A stretch of 64,000 bases of DNA from Centipeda infelix ATCC 43532 (lineage in GTDB: Bacteria; Bacillota; Negativicutes; Selenomonadales; Selenomonadaceae). The notes below the pieces were generated by a model. The model did not search any database. It saw only the letters and a list, made by a program, of their open reading frames with translations, and was not told the origin of the DNA. The translations under genes and the position numbers were made by a program. Position 1 is the stretch's first letter. Every line of letters starts with the position of its first letter. Location: contig NZ_JH376799.1 of the NCBI RefSeq assembly GCF_000234095.1, positions 88,840 to 152,839 of the forward strand, in the 5' to 3' direction. Shown here piece after piece: positions 63,997-64,000 of the stretch.

Positions 63997-64000
63997 GTCA

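Overview
The window reads as a chromosomal segment of a Negativicutes bacterium, most likely Selenomonas or a close relative (inference). The reasons are: protein sequences of Firmicutes type (Sbp and DUF881 between ftsQ and ftsZ, YbiT/YkpA-type ABC-F, CNT transporter), moderately high GC with strong Shine-Dalgarno sites, ATGA/GTGA gene overlaps, three Crp/Fnr-family regulators, and traits fitting a motile anaerobe (a soluble FIST chemoreceptor, a GT41 glycosyltransferase, NarK).

Layout. 1-1335: the 5' end of a family 5 solute-binding lipoprotein gene behind a cobalamin riboswitch with its own terminator, then two tRNA-Val genes. 1335-3182: a Crp/Fnr gene converging on bioB, whose promoter lies inside a large inverted repeat. 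3208-12493: a leftward run of uvrB, uvrA, an AEC transporter, a metallophosphoesterase, a GT41 O-GlcNAc-transferase-like enzyme and a methyltransferase. 12610-16447: an HD-GYP protein lacking the HD histidine, and leuS, separated by a MITE-like repeat. 16651-23235: a Crp-type regulator divergent from a nucleoside/nucleobase salvage cluster (NCS2 permease, deoD, deoB, pdp, CNT transporter). 23312-36321: FIST-MCP, two APC permeases, a secreted protein, a YigZ protein, a Crp/Fnr regulator next to narK, a ThrE exporter, ald and alr.

36.58-39.95 kb is a decayed accessory island bounded by a near-identical 20-21 bp direct repeat. It holds small HTH genes, a KTSC protein, a broken DUF4160/DUF2442 pair, a RelE-type toxin with its antitoxin, an IS200-like remnant, and a convergent small-peptide/antisense-RNA locus with the architecture of an Fst/par type I toxin-antitoxin. 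That locus is the most interesting object in the window.

40.06-45.95 kb holds a divergent NCS2-like permease, a frameshifted glucosaminidase, an ABC-F ATPase with an altered second nucleotide site, a 170-bp palindromic element, a UbiB-family kinase and aroH. 46.0-59.7 kb is the dcw division and cell-wall cluster on the minus strand: mraZ, rsmH, ftsL, murE, murF, mraY, murD, murG, a murC-ddl fusion, ftsQ, DUF881, sbp, then ftsZ. Phased MraZ boxes lie just downstream of the predicted mraZ start site. 59.9-63.9 kb holds asd and dapB (lysine/diaminopimelate supply) and recG.

The main metabolic threads are peptidoglycan synthesis (alr, ddl, the mur genes, asd and dapB), nucleoside salvage, alanine handling (ald, an APC permease, alr) and anaerobic, cAMP-type or redox regulation by Crp/Fnr proteins. 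All functional calls come from reading the sequence; no database search was run.
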